A stretch of DNA of 22,936 bases, from assembly GCA_002313415.1 (NCBI GenBank), contig DCBH01000043.1:1-22936 (forward strand), read 5' to 3'. Shown here piece after piece: positions 1 through 7,560 of the stretch (position 1 is the stretch's first letter; each line of letters starts with the position of its first letter). This DNA is from Flavobacteriales bacterium UBA1112. GTDB taxonomy: Bacteria > Bacteroidota > Bacteroidia > Flavobacteriales_D > Sanyastnellaceae. The position numbers and the translations under genes were made by a program. Under the pieces are notes generated by a model. That model worked only from the letters and a program-made list of their open reading frames with translations. It was not told where the DNA came from and did no database searches.

Positions 1-56
1 CTGCTGCCGAGGAAGCGCCTGCTGATGAAGATTCCGAAAGCAAGGATGACGCCTAA
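1..56 (+). CDS. rpsP: C-terminal tail of a ribosomal protein, probably S16 (partial)
   Basis: Only the last 17 codons are in the window, read in the frame that begins at base 3 and ending at the TAA at 54-56. The visible tail is very acidic and alanine-rich (AAEEAPADEDSESKDDA). Such low-complexity C-terminal extensions are common on Bacteroidota ribosomal protein S16, and rpsP is the usual gene directly upstream of rimM. The identification therefore rests on neighbourhood and tail composition, not on the conserved S16 core, which lies outside the window. Another small gene upstream of rimM cannot be excluded. Confidence 0.55.
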   Translation, partial: AAEEAPADEDSESKDDA

Positions 57-105
57 CTAGAATTGGATTTAGATTGCTGAAGAACAAATCCGAATAACAC
101 ATTAC

Positions 106-129
106 AAAAGGCCGCAAATGCGGCCTTTT
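106..129 (+). terminator. Rho-independent terminator after the rpsP-like gene
   Basis: A perfect 10-bp inverted repeat, AAAAGGCCGC / GCGGCCTTTT, surrounds a four-base AAAT loop. It begins 50 bases after the upstream stop codon. The U tract is only four bases, so termination may be partial and may let some transcription continue into rimM, whose start is 31 bases downstream. The A/U-flanked symmetric stem could also act in the other direction. Confidence 0.8.
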
Positions 130-160
130 CCATGTCCCATCTTCACGACATTCGCGTGCA

Positions 161-742
161 ATGAATCAAGACCAATGCTTCCTCTTAGGCAAAATCACCA
201 AGCCTTTTAGCTTCAAGGGAGAGGTTGTGTTGTGGATGGATGTTGATGACGCCGCCCCATACATCCATGTGACCACCCTTTGGATTCCTCAACAAAACAT
301 ATTGGTTCCGTACACCATAGAATCCATCAAAGCCAACAAAGATAGATTCGTTGTGAGATTGTCAGATGTCACCACTGAGGATCAGGCCAAGGCTTTATCT
401 GGAAAAGATGTGTGGTTGCCGCTCGAAGAAATGGCTCCGCTGCCGAGTGGCAAATTTTACTTTCATGAAGTTCGAGGTTGGACCGCAGTGAATCGCGCTG
501 ACGGCCAGAGCGTCGGAATCATTGTTCACGTCGTCGACCAAGGTGCTTACCCCATGCTCGAAGTTGAATTTGGAGAAGGTAATCTGGGATTCATTCCCTT
601 GCCTGAGCACATCCACATCGACGTAAAGCGGGAAGAGAAAACCCTCATCTTGGATTTGCCAGAAGGACTGCTTGACGTCTACTTGGGGCAAAGCAAACAG
701 GATGAGCATGATGGAGATGACGATTGGGAGTTGATCACTTAG
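161..742 (+). CDS. rimM: Ribosome maturation factor RimM
   Basis: RimM binds ribosomal protein S19 and helps mature the head of the 30S subunit. The 193-residue product has the family's N-terminal beta-barrel (about residues 5-90, opening with LLGKITKPFSFKGEV) and then a PRC-barrel domain (about 95-172, including VVDQGAYPMLEV and the FIPL segment). RimM is usually 165-185 residues. The small excess here is an acidic C-terminal tail, roughly residues 178-193. It lies downstream of the rpsP-like tail, in the conserved bacterial order, but a hairpin terminator separates the two. The trmD and rplS genes that follow rimM in many bacteria are absent, and phoH follows instead. The ATG at 161 is the only start that keeps the whole conserved N-terminus. 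I see no clear ribosome binding site, which is normal for Bacteroidota. Confidence 0.93.
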   Translation: MNQDQCFLLGKITKPFSFKGEVVLWMDVDDAAPYIHVTTLWIPQQNILVPYTIESIKANKDRFVVRLSDVTTEDQAKALSGKDVWLPLEEMAPLPSGKFYFHEVRGWTAVNRADGQSVGIIVHVVDQGAYPMLEVEFGEGNLGFIPLPEHIHIDVKREEKTLILDLPEGLLDVYLGQSKQDEHDGDDDWELIT

Positions 743-885
743 GTTGTTCACAAGCGGGCATTTAAAGGTGTGAAGAATTGTCCTGCATCGCGTCCAAGGA
801 AGTCGCTGTGGCGGAATAATTTCGAAGAAGTCTTTGAATTCACCTTTGGCTCGTCTGACCTCGCGAGTTCAACCTACTTTTTGAC

Positions 886-2307
886 ATGGCCGCGACCCCT
901 ACACCAAAACCCGTAGGACATCCAATTCAAGAGCAAGCTCAACCCCAAACCAATGAAGCCATTGCCAAGGGGAAAGGCGTTGAAGTAAAAACAAAGATTT
1001 TTGTCTTAGACACGTGCGTATTGTTGTTTGACCACAGTGCTTTGACCAATTTTGAGGACAACAAAGTGGCCATACCCATCACGGTATTGGAAGAACTCGA
1101 TCGATTCAAAATCGGAAATGAAACCAAACATTTTGAGGCCCGGGAGTGCATTCGAATCCTCGATCGATTAAGTCAGTCTCATTCGCTGCAAGATTGGATT
1201 CCCGTAGAGAACGGCATGAATGGGCAGCTTCGAGTAATCATGGACTCCGAATGCCCAGAGGCCAATACCTCCAGCGTGTTTGTCGAACACACCAACGATC
1301 ATAAGATTTTAGATGCGGCCCTGTGTCTGCAAGCAAAGGAGCCTGAATCCAAGGTCATTTTAGTGTCCAAAGACATCAATCTTCGACTCAAAGCCAAGGC
1401 ATTGAGCTTGCCCGCCGAGGACTACCAGACCGGAAAAGTCAAAGACAACCGGCACATGTTCACGGGGAGAACAATCTTGGACGGGGTGAACAGCGAAGTC
1501 ATCAGAAGGATGTACGTGGACGGCAACAGCCGAAAAATCACTGCACTTGGGGATAACAGACACAACAACCACTTTTACATTCTCCGCGATGGTTCTGCCA
1601 GTGCCATGGGATTCTTCAATGAGAAAAAACGCAACATTGAACGAGTTGATAAATCATACGCGTACGGCATCAAGCCCCGCAACGCGGAACAAGCCTTTGC
1701 CCTTCACGCCATCCAAAATCCGGATGTCAACTTGGTCACGATTTGCGGTGTGGCAGGAACAGGAAAAACATTGTTGGCGCTGGCAGGCGCCTTGGAGCAG
1801 AAAAATAGATACGACCAAATCATCCTGGCTCGCCCGATTGTGGCCTTGAGCAACAAAGACTTGGGCTTTCTCCCAGGCGATGCAGAAGAAAAGGTCAATC
1901 CCTACATGCAGCCTTTGTTTGACAATCTCAATTTCATCAAGAATCAATTTGGCCCCAACGAGCGCAAGGCAAGGGCCATTGAAGACATGCAAGCGGAAGG
2001 GAAAATTCAGATTTCGCCCTTGGCTTACATCCGAGGTCGGTCCCTGTCCAACGTCATTTTCATCGTTGACGAAGCACAAAATCTCACACCCCACGAAGTC
2101 AAAACCATCATTACTCGCGCCGGCGAAAACACAAAAATCATTCTGACCGGGGACATCCGTCAAATCGACACTCCCTATTTGGATGAACAATCCAATGGTC
2201 TCACCTACGTGATTGATCGCCTTCGAGGGAAGGAATTGTATTGTCACGTCACGCTTGAAAAGGGAGAGCGCTCTGATCTTGCCAATTTGGCCAACGATCA
2301 TTTGTAA
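886..2307 (+). CDS. phoH: PIN domain-PhoH ATPase fusion protein
   Basis: This 473-residue protein joins an N-terminal PIN ribonuclease domain (about residues 36-185) to a C-terminal PhoH P-loop ATPase domain (about 262-470). PIN-type acidic residues are visible at FVLDTC (D42), in VLEELD and in SKDINLR (D163). The ATPase part shows Walker A GVAGTGKT (288-295) and Walker B IFIVDEAQN (391-399), followed by the conserved ILTGDIRQID. Members of the PIN-PhoH (PhoH2/YlaK-type) group are thought to be RNA helicases/ribonucleases; the cellular role here is inferred. The first 35 residues are proline- and glutamine-rich and probably flexible. The gene stands alone between rimM (143 bases upstream) and the convergent dciA gene. 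A sequence TACTTTTTG ends two bases before the ATG. It resembles the TAnnTTTG promoter element but has one extra base, so I do not annotate it. Confidence 0.93.
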   Translation: MAATPTPKPVGHPIQEQAQPQTNEAIAKGKGVEVKTKIFVLDTCVLLFDHSALTNFEDNKVAIPITVLEELDRFKIGNETKHFEARECIRILDRLSQSHSLQDWIPVENGMNGQLRVIMDSECPEANTSSVFVEHTNDHKILDAALCLQAKEPESKVILVSKDINLRLKAKALSLPAEDYQTGKVKDNRHMFTGRTILDGVNSEVIRRMYVDGNSRKITALGDNRHNNHFYILRDGSASAMGFFNEKKRNIERVDKSYAYGIKPRNAEQAFALHAIQNPDVNLVTICGVAGTGKTLLALAGALEQKNRYDQIILARPIVALSNKDLGFLPGDAEEKVNPYMQPLFDNLNFIKNQFGPNERKARAIEDMQAEGKIQISPLAYIRGRSLSNVIFIVDEAQNLTPHEVKTIITRAGENTKIILTGDIRQIDTPYLDEQSNGLTYVIDRLRGKELYCHVTLEKGERSDLANLANDHL

Positions 2308-2400
2308 GCTTCGTGCCCGTTGTCAACTGAACTTTTGGCGCAACGATGTCACGGCACTCAACGAAAATGGAAAACGTTCATTTCAGGTGTTAGAGGTGCT

Positions 2401-2742
2401 TCACAAAATGCGCACCTGACGAACGACCGTTCGACCCAAATGTTCGTTTAGACGATCGACGATGGCCTTTTTTCCGTGTTGAAATTCCTCTTTTAAAGGT
2501 CCGCTATCCAACATGCAAAGCAAGGTTCCATCTTTTTTGAGATGCAACTTTCGCGTCCTGTTCTCGACAGGTGGACCGAACACCTCGCGCCACGCCTCCC
2601 TCACCTCAACTTCATCCAATTTGCCCTGCATCTGGGATACGCGAAGAAAATGCTGAATGACCTCCGCAAGTGGTCGAGAACTGTTTTCAGCTCGCTCGTA
2701 ATCCGCTGAATTTCTCAAGACAGGTCGTTTGCGTCTTTTCAT
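2401..2742 (-). CDS. dciA: DUF721 / DciA-family protein
   Basis: This is a small basic protein of 113 residues with the DUF721 pattern: a helical N-terminus (PLAEVIQHFLRVSQMQGKLDE), the core WREVFGPPVENRTRKLHLKK, then LLCMLDSGPLKEEF and a C-terminal helix-strand unit. DciA proteins load or recruit the replicative helicase DnaB in bacteria that lack DnaC/DnaI. The symbol rests on family membership, and helicase loading has not been shown for short Bacteroidota members. Its ATG overlaps the recF stop codon in an ATGA arrangement at 2739-2742, so the two are almost certainly cotranscribed and translationally coupled. A recF-DUF721 order is commonly seen in bacteria, and it fits a DNA replication/repair role. 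Confidence 0.85.
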   Translation of the reverse strand: MKRRKRPVLRNSADYERAENSSRPLAEVIQHFLRVSQMQGKLDEVEVREAWREVFGPPVENRTRKLHLKKDGTLLCMLDSGPLKEEFQHGKKAIVDRLNEHLGRTVVRQVRIL

Positions 2743-3860
2743 GCTCTTGCCTTTTGAGGAACAACTTCACCCTGGCGGACTTCGAATACTCGGACGTCAG
2801 CGCCTGTGGCTGCAAACATGTCGGGAATTCGTCCCAAATGAGTGTCGGTGATGAAGACCTGTCCAAAAGTTCCATTGGTCACGCGTTTCATGAGGGCCTC
2901 GACGCGCTTTTCGTCAATCTTATCAAAAATGTCGTCAAGCAACAAGATGGGTTTCACGCCGGTGGCAGATTCGATGAATGACAATTGTGCCAAACGCAGG
3001 GCAACAAGAAATGACTTCTGTTGACCCTGGCTTCCGAAGCGCTTCAGCAAGTGATCGCCCAAGCTGAAGACCACATCGTCTTTATGCACTCCTACTGTCG
3101 TACGTCGAAGACGTCTGTCTTCATCCTGTGAAGCCAACATTTTGGACTCGATGGCCTGACTGTCCTCATTGACTTGGGTTGTCAAGGTCAGCCCGACGTG
3201 CTCTACCCCTCCTGAAATCTCGGCATAAGTCGACAAAAACTCGGGGACAAATTCGTCAATGAACGATTTTCGAGCCTTCGCAATGACTGCAGCGTTTGGA
3301 GCAATTCGCGCATTCCATGGAGCCAACATCCCCGCATCAAACGTTCTGTTTTCCGCGAAATACCGCAGCAATGCATTGCGTTGGACAAGAGCCTTGTTGA
3401 CGTCAATGAGGGCATCGAGGTAGGTTCGATCGTATTGACTGATGACTGCGTCCATCCACTTGCGTCGCATTTCACTGCCGCCCTGTATCAGCGCAGAATC
3501 ATCTGGTGCAATCATCACTGCCGGAAACCGTCCAACATGATCGGCCAGTCTCTTGTAGGCCTTTTCGTTGCGCTTGAACTGCTTTTTGGCTCCGCGCTGA
3601 ACCCCACAACTCACGCGCTCTTGCGCCCCCAAACGCTCAAAATCTCCCTGCACCAACATGAAAGGTTCATTGTGGGCAATGTTCTGTGCATCGATGGGAT
3701 TGAAATAGCTCTTACACAAGCACAAATAATGGACTGCATCAAGCACATTCGTTTTCCCGCTTCCATTGTCTCCCAAAAAACAGTTTACCTGAGGACCAAG
3801 GCTCAAATCTGCCCCTGCATGGTTTTTAAAGTGAACCAAATGAAGATGTTCGAGCCGCAT
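2739..3860 (-). CDS. recF: DNA replication and repair protein RecF
   Basis: RecF is an SMC/ABC-like ATPase that, with RecO and RecR, loads RecA at single-stranded gaps. The 373-residue length is normal for the family. Walker A is GDNGSGKT (residues 30-37) and is followed by the RecF hallmark LDAVHYLCLCKSYF. The ABC signature region is RFGSQGQQKSFLVALRLAQ (274-292), and Walker B is ILLLDDIFDKID (305-316). The D-loop/H-loop region FITDTH follows. The start at 3860 gives the canonical MRLEHLHLVHFKNH opening. The gene is divergent from the TPR gene across only 41 bases, so the two promoters must lie very close together or overlap. The downstream dciA gene overlaps it by four bases. Confidence 0.96.
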   Translation of the reverse strand: MRLEHLHLVHFKNHAGADLSLGPQVNCFLGDNGSGKTNVLDAVHYLCLCKSYFNPIDAQNIAHNEPFMLVQGDFERLGAQERVSCGVQRGAKKQFKRNEKAYKRLADHVGRFPAVMIAPDDSALIQGGSEMRRKWMDAVISQYDRTYLDALIDVNKALVQRNALLRYFAENRTFDAGMLAPWNARIAPNAAVIAKARKSFIDEFVPEFLSTYAEISGGVEHVGLTLTTQVNEDSQAIESKMLASQDEDRRLRRTTVGVHKDDVVFSLGDHLLKRFGSQGQQKSFLVALRLAQLSFIESATGVKPILLLDDIFDKIDEKRVEALMKRVTNGTFGQVFITDTHLGRIPDMFAATGADVRVFEVRQGEVVPQKARA

Positions 3861-3873
3861 AGTGCGAATTTCT

Positions 3874-3881
3874 TATTTTTG
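3874..3881 (+). promoter_or_regulatory. Bacteroidota -7 promoter element (TATTTTTG)
   Basis: TATTTTTG matches the Bacteroidota housekeeping -7 consensus TAnnTTTG exactly. A TTCG at 3849-3852, 21 bases upstream, may stand in for the -33 TTTG. By the spacing seen at ffs the transcript would start near 3886, which leaves a leader of about 16 bases before the TPR gene. The element lies in the 41-base divergent gap with recF and probably drives the TPR-ribH-M1-bioY run. Confidence 0.6.
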
Positions 3882-3901
3882 TCCTCCGTTACCCAAAACT
3901 C

Positions 3902-4588
3902 ATGGCGAAGAAAAAGATTCAAGAAGACACAATTGTAAATGTAGAGGAGCTGGCCAGCAAGTCTGAACAATTTGTGCATCAAAACCGAAAGCAACTCACC
4001 CTAGGCTTGGGTGGAGTCGCTGCAGTCATCCTCGTCGTCATCGGCTACAGCACGTTAATTGCGGGGCCTAAAAATGAAGCGGCTGAAGAGGCGGCCTTCA
4101 TGGCCGAGCATTACTTCGCCAAAGACAGCATCGATCTTGCGATGTTTGGCGACGGTTTAAGTGCTGGTCTCGAGGAGGTCCTCAGCGACCATGCTGGCAC
4201 CCCAGCTGCATCTCGTGCGGCTTTCGAACTTGGAATCATGCATCGTGATGCGGCTCGCTTCGAAGATGCCGTTGAAGCCTTCAATCAAGCTGGTTTTAGC
4301 GACGATGTTTTTGGTCCATTAACCGACGCCAACATTGGAGATTGTTTGGTAGAGCTCGGAGATCTCGAAGGAGCAGAAAGTCACTTTGCCTCTGCCGCAT
4401 CGCGCGCCGCTTCTGGCTTGGCTGCCAAGGCCCTATCCCCCATGTGTTCTTACAAGCAGGCTCTCGTGTTAATCGAACTTGGCGATGAAGCCAAGGCCAA
4501 GAGCGTGTTGCAAGACCTTGCGGAAGACTTCCCCAACTCGACCTATGCCGCAAACGCGACAGGCTTGGCCTACTCGTTGGCTCCTTGA
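3902..4588 (+). CDS. Membrane-anchored tetratricopeptide repeat protein
   Basis: The 228-residue protein starts with a short charged cytoplasmic segment (residues 1-31). One hydrophobic helix follows (about 32-54, GLGGVAAVILVVIGYSTLI). The rest is a helical domain with TPR-like pairs at roughly 103-133 (AASRAAFELGIMHRDAARFEDAVEAF), 141-170 (ANIGDCLVELGDLEGAESHF) and 180-215 (YKQALVLIELGDEAKAKSVL). The layout is that of YfgM-like membrane TPR proteins, with the repeats on the outer side of the inner membrane. YfgM is linked to periplasmic chaperone traffic at SecYEG; that role is not shown here. The stop codon is three bases before ribH, so the two are translated from one message. As I recall it, a TPR gene just before ribH is common in Bacteroidota. 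Confidence 0.85.
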   Translation: MAKKKIQEDTIVNVEELASKSEQFVHQNRKQLTLGLGGVAAVILVVIGYSTLIAGPKNEAAEEAAFMAEHYFAKDSIDLAMFGDGLSAGLEEVLSDHAGTPAASRAAFELGIMHRDAARFEDAVEAFNQAGFSDDVFGPLTDANIGDCLVELGDLEGAESHFASAASRAASGLAAKALSPMCSYKQALVLIELGDEAKAKSVLQDLAEDFPNSTYAANATGLAYSLAP

Positions 4589-4591
4589 TGC

Positions 4592-5080
4592 ATGGCGACG
4601 AAGGGAAATCATTTAAGTGCTTACAAGGCAGAAAACCTGCCCAACGGTGCCCACTACAACGTGGGCATCGTTGTGTCTGAATGGAATAAAGTCTACACCG
4701 AAGCCATGCTTGGCGGTGCCCGTGAGGTTTTATTGACCGCGGGCGTCCCCGACTCCAACATTGTCACACATTGGGTTCCTGGTAGTTTTGAGTTGCCACT
4801 GGGAGCTCAGTGGCTGGCCGAACGCGAAGACATCGATGGTGTGATCTGCGTTGGCTCCGTGATTCGCGGAGAAACAGCACATTTTGATTACGTATGTTCT
4901 GCAGCCGCTCACGGCATCTTACGTGTGAATCAAGACACCGGAAAGCCCGTGATGTTTTGTGTGCTGACGGACGACACTGCAGAACAAGCATCAGCACGTT
5001 CAGGAGGCGAGCACGGCAACAAAGGCATTGAAGCGGCTGTCGGACTGCTCAAAATGCTTGATTTGCGTTCATCTCTCTGA
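4592..5080 (+). CDS. ribH: 6,7-dimethyl-8-ribityllumazine synthase
   Basis: RibH condenses 5-amino-6-ribitylamino-uracil with 3,4-dihydroxy-2-butanone 4-phosphate, the next-to-last step of riboflavin synthesis. The 162-residue product shows the complete family pattern. SEWNK (residues 29-33) holds the aromatic residue that stacks on the substrate. WVPGSFELP (61-69), the catalytic loop GSVIRGETAHFDYVC with His97, and the GEHGNKGIEAA phosphate-binding segment (139-149) follow. The enzyme normally assembles into pentamers or 60-mers. An ATG at 4588 overlaps the TPR stop, but it is out of frame, so the start is 4592. The other riboflavin genes are not in the window. Confidence 0.96.
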   Translation: MATKGNHLSAYKAENLPNGAHYNVGIVVSEWNKVYTEAMLGGAREVLLTAGVPDSNIVTHWVPGSFELPLGAQWLAEREDIDGVICVGSVIRGETAHFDYVCSAAAHGILRVNQDTGKPVMFCVLTDDTAEQASARSGGEHGNKGIEAAVGLLKMLDLRSSL

Positions 5081-5090
5081 CTCAAGCACA

Positions 5091-6932
5091 ATGAAGCATT
5101 TTACACCATCCATGTTGGCGGCCTTATGTGCCTTGTCGATAAGCACGAATGTGATTGGACAATACCCTGGCTGGCAGCAAGAAGTGTCTTACGACATGGA
5201 AGTGGTGGTCGACACTTCGATGCACCAGTACAGCGGAAGCATGACAGCGGTGTACACCAACAACAGCCCTGAACATCTCACGAAGGTCTTCTGGCATTTG
5301 TTCTTCAATGCGTTTCAACCCGGAAGCATGATGGATGTGCGCTCTCGATCGATTTCCGATCCCGATCGTCGAGTAGGCAGTCGGATTGTCAAATTGCCTG
5401 AAAGTGAGTGGGGTTGGCAAAAAGTGGCGACCGTTCAAGTCAATGGCAAGCCCGCAGACTTCAAGGAGGATGGAACCATTCTAGAAGTCGTTCTGCCCAA
5501 AGTGCTCAAGCCTGGCAAATCTGTCACCTTTGAATTGAATTGGCAAGCGCAAGTTCCCCGTCAAATCAGACGTTCAGGATGGATGAACAAAGAGGGGGTT
5601 GAATACAGCATGACTCAATGGTACCCAAAGCTTTGTGAATTTGACCACCACGGTTGGCATACCAACCCTTACATAGGACGTGAATTCCATGGCATTTGGG
5701 GAGACTTTGATGTCAAAATCCACTTGCCTCAAGGCTACGGTTTAGGAGCAACTGGGGTCCAACATTCAACTCAGGCAGCTCTCCTCCCCAATGGGCTTCC
5801 TGGAACCGTACATCGGTACAAAGCGACAAACGTCATCGACTTCGCATGGGCTGCAGACCCCGATTTCATCGAGGAGAGCATCGACGTTGACGGCGTTACG
5901 CTCAGACTCATTCACCAAGCCAATCCAGACATCGACAGCAATTGGACAGCACTTTCCGAATATGCAGCCAAAGCAATGGCATACATCAACAAAGATGTCG
6001 GACAGTATGCCTACCCAGAGTACACCGTCATTCAAGGTGGAGACGGGGGAATGGAGTATCCCATGATTACACTGATCACGGGAGAGCGATCACTTCGAAG
6101 TTTGGTAGGCGTCACCGTTCACGAAATGGCCCACAGTTGGTTTCAAGGCATGGTCGCAACCAACGAAAGTTTGCATGAATGGATGGACGAAGGTTTCACA
6201 TCTTGGGCCGAATCCCGGTGCATGGCCCATCTTTTTGCCGATCCCATGACGCCAGATGAAAATCCGCACAAATGGGCTTACACAAGCTACATCAAGCAAC
6301 ATTTGTCCGGCAATGAAGAGCCTCTCATCACTCATGCTGACCATTACAAAACCAACAGGGCCTATGGCGTTGGAGCATACAGCAAAGGCGAAGTGCTCGT
6401 CGAGCAGCTAGGTGCTGTAATGGGACCAAAGATGCGCGACGAAGCCATGAGGACATACTTCCAAAATTGGGCATTCAAGCACCCTGGCCCCAACGATTTT
6501 AAGCGGGAAATGGAGCGCGCCTCTGACCTTGAGCTCGACTGGTACTTTCAATACATGATGCACACAACTGATGCTGTGGATTATGCCGTTGAGTCTGTTG
6601 TCAATGAGGACGGCGTAGTCACCATTGAACTTGGCAGACGTGGCAACATGCCCATGCCGCAGGACGTTCTGTTGACCTGGGAGGACGGCTCTCACTCCCG
6701 CGTGCACATCCCGCTTGTCATGATGCGTGGGCATCGACCTCTTGAGGAAGGAGAAGTTCTCGGAATGGATTGGCCGTGGGTCGACGTCAATTACACGCTG
6801 GAAATGTCTGCGAAAGGTCGCTTGACCAGTGTCACGTTGGATGCCGATGGGCTACAAGCCGACGTAAATCGGGAAAACAACACCATTTCATTTGACCTCA
6901 GTCGCGACCAAGAGTCGCGACAGGCAAACTGA
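5091..6932 (+). CDS. Secreted M1-family zinc metallopeptidase
   Basis: The protein has 613 residues from the ATG at 5091. An upstream in-frame start at 5028 lies inside ribH and would spoil the signal peptide. The N-terminus is a signal peptide (MKHFTPSMLAALCALSIS..., likely cut near residue 23 before QYPGW). The M1 beta-sandwich domain follows, then the catalytic domain with the exopeptidase motif GGMEYP (319-324), the zinc motif HEMAH (344-348) and the third zinc ligand Glu367 in DEGF. The downstream tyrosine region RAYGVGAYSKGE (424-435) is consistent with the M1 transition-state Tyr. It should be an active periplasmic or surface aminopeptidase. No T9SS C-terminal domain is visible, which favours the periplasm. 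The gene starts 10 bases after ribH and ends 10 bases before bioY, as in an operon. Confidence 0.9.
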   Translation: MKHFTPSMLAALCALSISTNVIGQYPGWQQEVSYDMEVVVDTSMHQYSGSMTAVYTNNSPEHLTKVFWHLFFNAFQPGSMMDVRSRSISDPDRRVGSRIVKLPESEWGWQKVATVQVNGKPADFKEDGTILEVVLPKVLKPGKSVTFELNWQAQVPRQIRRSGWMNKEGVEYSMTQWYPKLCEFDHHGWHTNPYIGREFHGIWGDFDVKIHLPQGYGLGATGVQHSTQAALLPNGLPGTVHRYKATNVIDFAWAADPDFIEESIDVDGVTLRLIHQANPDIDSNWTALSEYAAKAMAYINKDVGQYAYPEYTVIQGGDGGMEYPMITLITGERSLRSLVGVTVHEMAHSWFQGMVATNESLHEWMDEGFTSWAESRCMAHLFADPMTPDENPHKWAYTSYIKQHLSGNEEPLITHADHYKTNRAYGVGAYSKGEVLVEQLGAVMGPKMRDEAMRTYFQNWAFKHPGPNDFKREMERASDLELDWYFQYMMHTTDAVDYAVESVVNEDGVVTIELGRRGNMPMPQDVLLTWEDGSHSRVHIPLVMMRGHRPLEEGEVLGMDWPWVDVNYTLEMSAKGRLTSVTLDADGLQADVNRENNTISFDLSRDQESRQAN

Positions 6933-6942
6933 CCAAAGCTCC

Positions 6943-7503
6943 ATGTTTCGACAACATTTTAATCTTCATTCCACAGCTGTGGATGGTGCCTTACTTGTGG
7001 CAATTGGCGTGACACTCATGGGGTGGCTGTCCCCGCAAGTTTGGAACCTGCAAGGGAGCTTACCCATCACACCTCAGAGCCTAATGATGGTGTTGTGGGG
7101 TGTGTTGTGGGGCTGGCAGGTGGGCACTGCGGCAGTTCTTACTTATCTGTTGGTTGGCGGAATAGGATTGCCAGTTTTTGCTGGCGGGGCATCAGGCTGG
7201 ATTCATTTTACTGGAAGTACGGCGGGATTCTTGTTTGCTTTCCCCATTGGAGCTCTTGTTGCAGGGTGGCTGGCAGAACAGGTCAAAGACATGCGTTACG
7301 CTGCCTCTGCCCTGCTCTTGGTTCTTGGTCAGCTCGTCATTGTCCTGTTGGGCTTGATGTGGCAACGCGGCATCGTCCCCGTGGAAATTTCGTTCCTGGA
7401 CAGCCTCATCGACCTTCTTCCACCGTTGTTGACGAAAGCCGCGTTGGGGACGCTCGTCGTTCTTCTCGTGGGACGAGGTCTCACGGGTCACAAGCCGTCT
7501 TGA
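6943..7503 (+). CDS. bioY: BioY family biotin transporter (ECF S component)
   Basis: BioY is the membrane substrate-binding component of biotin uptake, alone or with an ECF energizing module. The 186-residue product is almost entirely hydrophobic with about six membrane segments. It carries the BioY pattern LPITPQSLMMVLWGVLWGW (residues 37-55), then LLVGGIGLPVFAGGASGW and the GSTAGFLFAFPIGALVAGW segment. A longer reading frame from 6892 overlaps the M1 gene and would add a charged N-terminus. The ATG at 6943, 10 bases after the M1 stop, is preferred and matches the usual BioY length. No bioM/bioN or biotin synthesis genes are nearby. Biotin is the cofactor used with the carboxylase subunit encoded at 18348-19853. 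Confidence 0.9.
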   Translation: MFRQHFNLHSTAVDGALLVAIGVTLMGWLSPQVWNLQGSLPITPQSLMMVLWGVLWGWQVGTAAVLTYLLVGGIGLPVFAGGASGWIHFTGSTAGFLFAFPIGALVAGWLAEQVKDMRYAASALLLVLGQLVIVLLGLMWQRGIVPVEISFLDSLIDLLPPLLTKAALGTLVVLLVGRGLTGHKPS

Positions 7504-7560
7504 CTGCACTCCGGCTTATGTCTTGCTGAGGACCTACCTTAGGTGGGCCAAAACACATTG

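Noticed and set aside
744..753. TTGTTCACAA, repeated exactly at 20613-20622, considered as a shared operator or DnaA box
   Set aside because: Many 10-base matches are expected by chance in 23 kb. It is not a full palindrome and differs from the usual DnaA box.
884..888. TACTTTTTG just before the phoH ATG (876-884 region) as a promoter element
   Set aside because: It has three bases instead of two between TA and TTTG and would place the transcript start inside the coding region.
1654..2301. Minus-strand frame of 215 codons inside phoH
   Set aside because: It is antisense to the PhoH ATPase domain with intact Walker motifs, and the translation has no family pattern.
2384..2419. CAGGTG/CACCTG repeat at the convergent phoH-dciA junction as a terminator
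   Set aside because: The stem is short, the loop long, and there is no T run on either strand.
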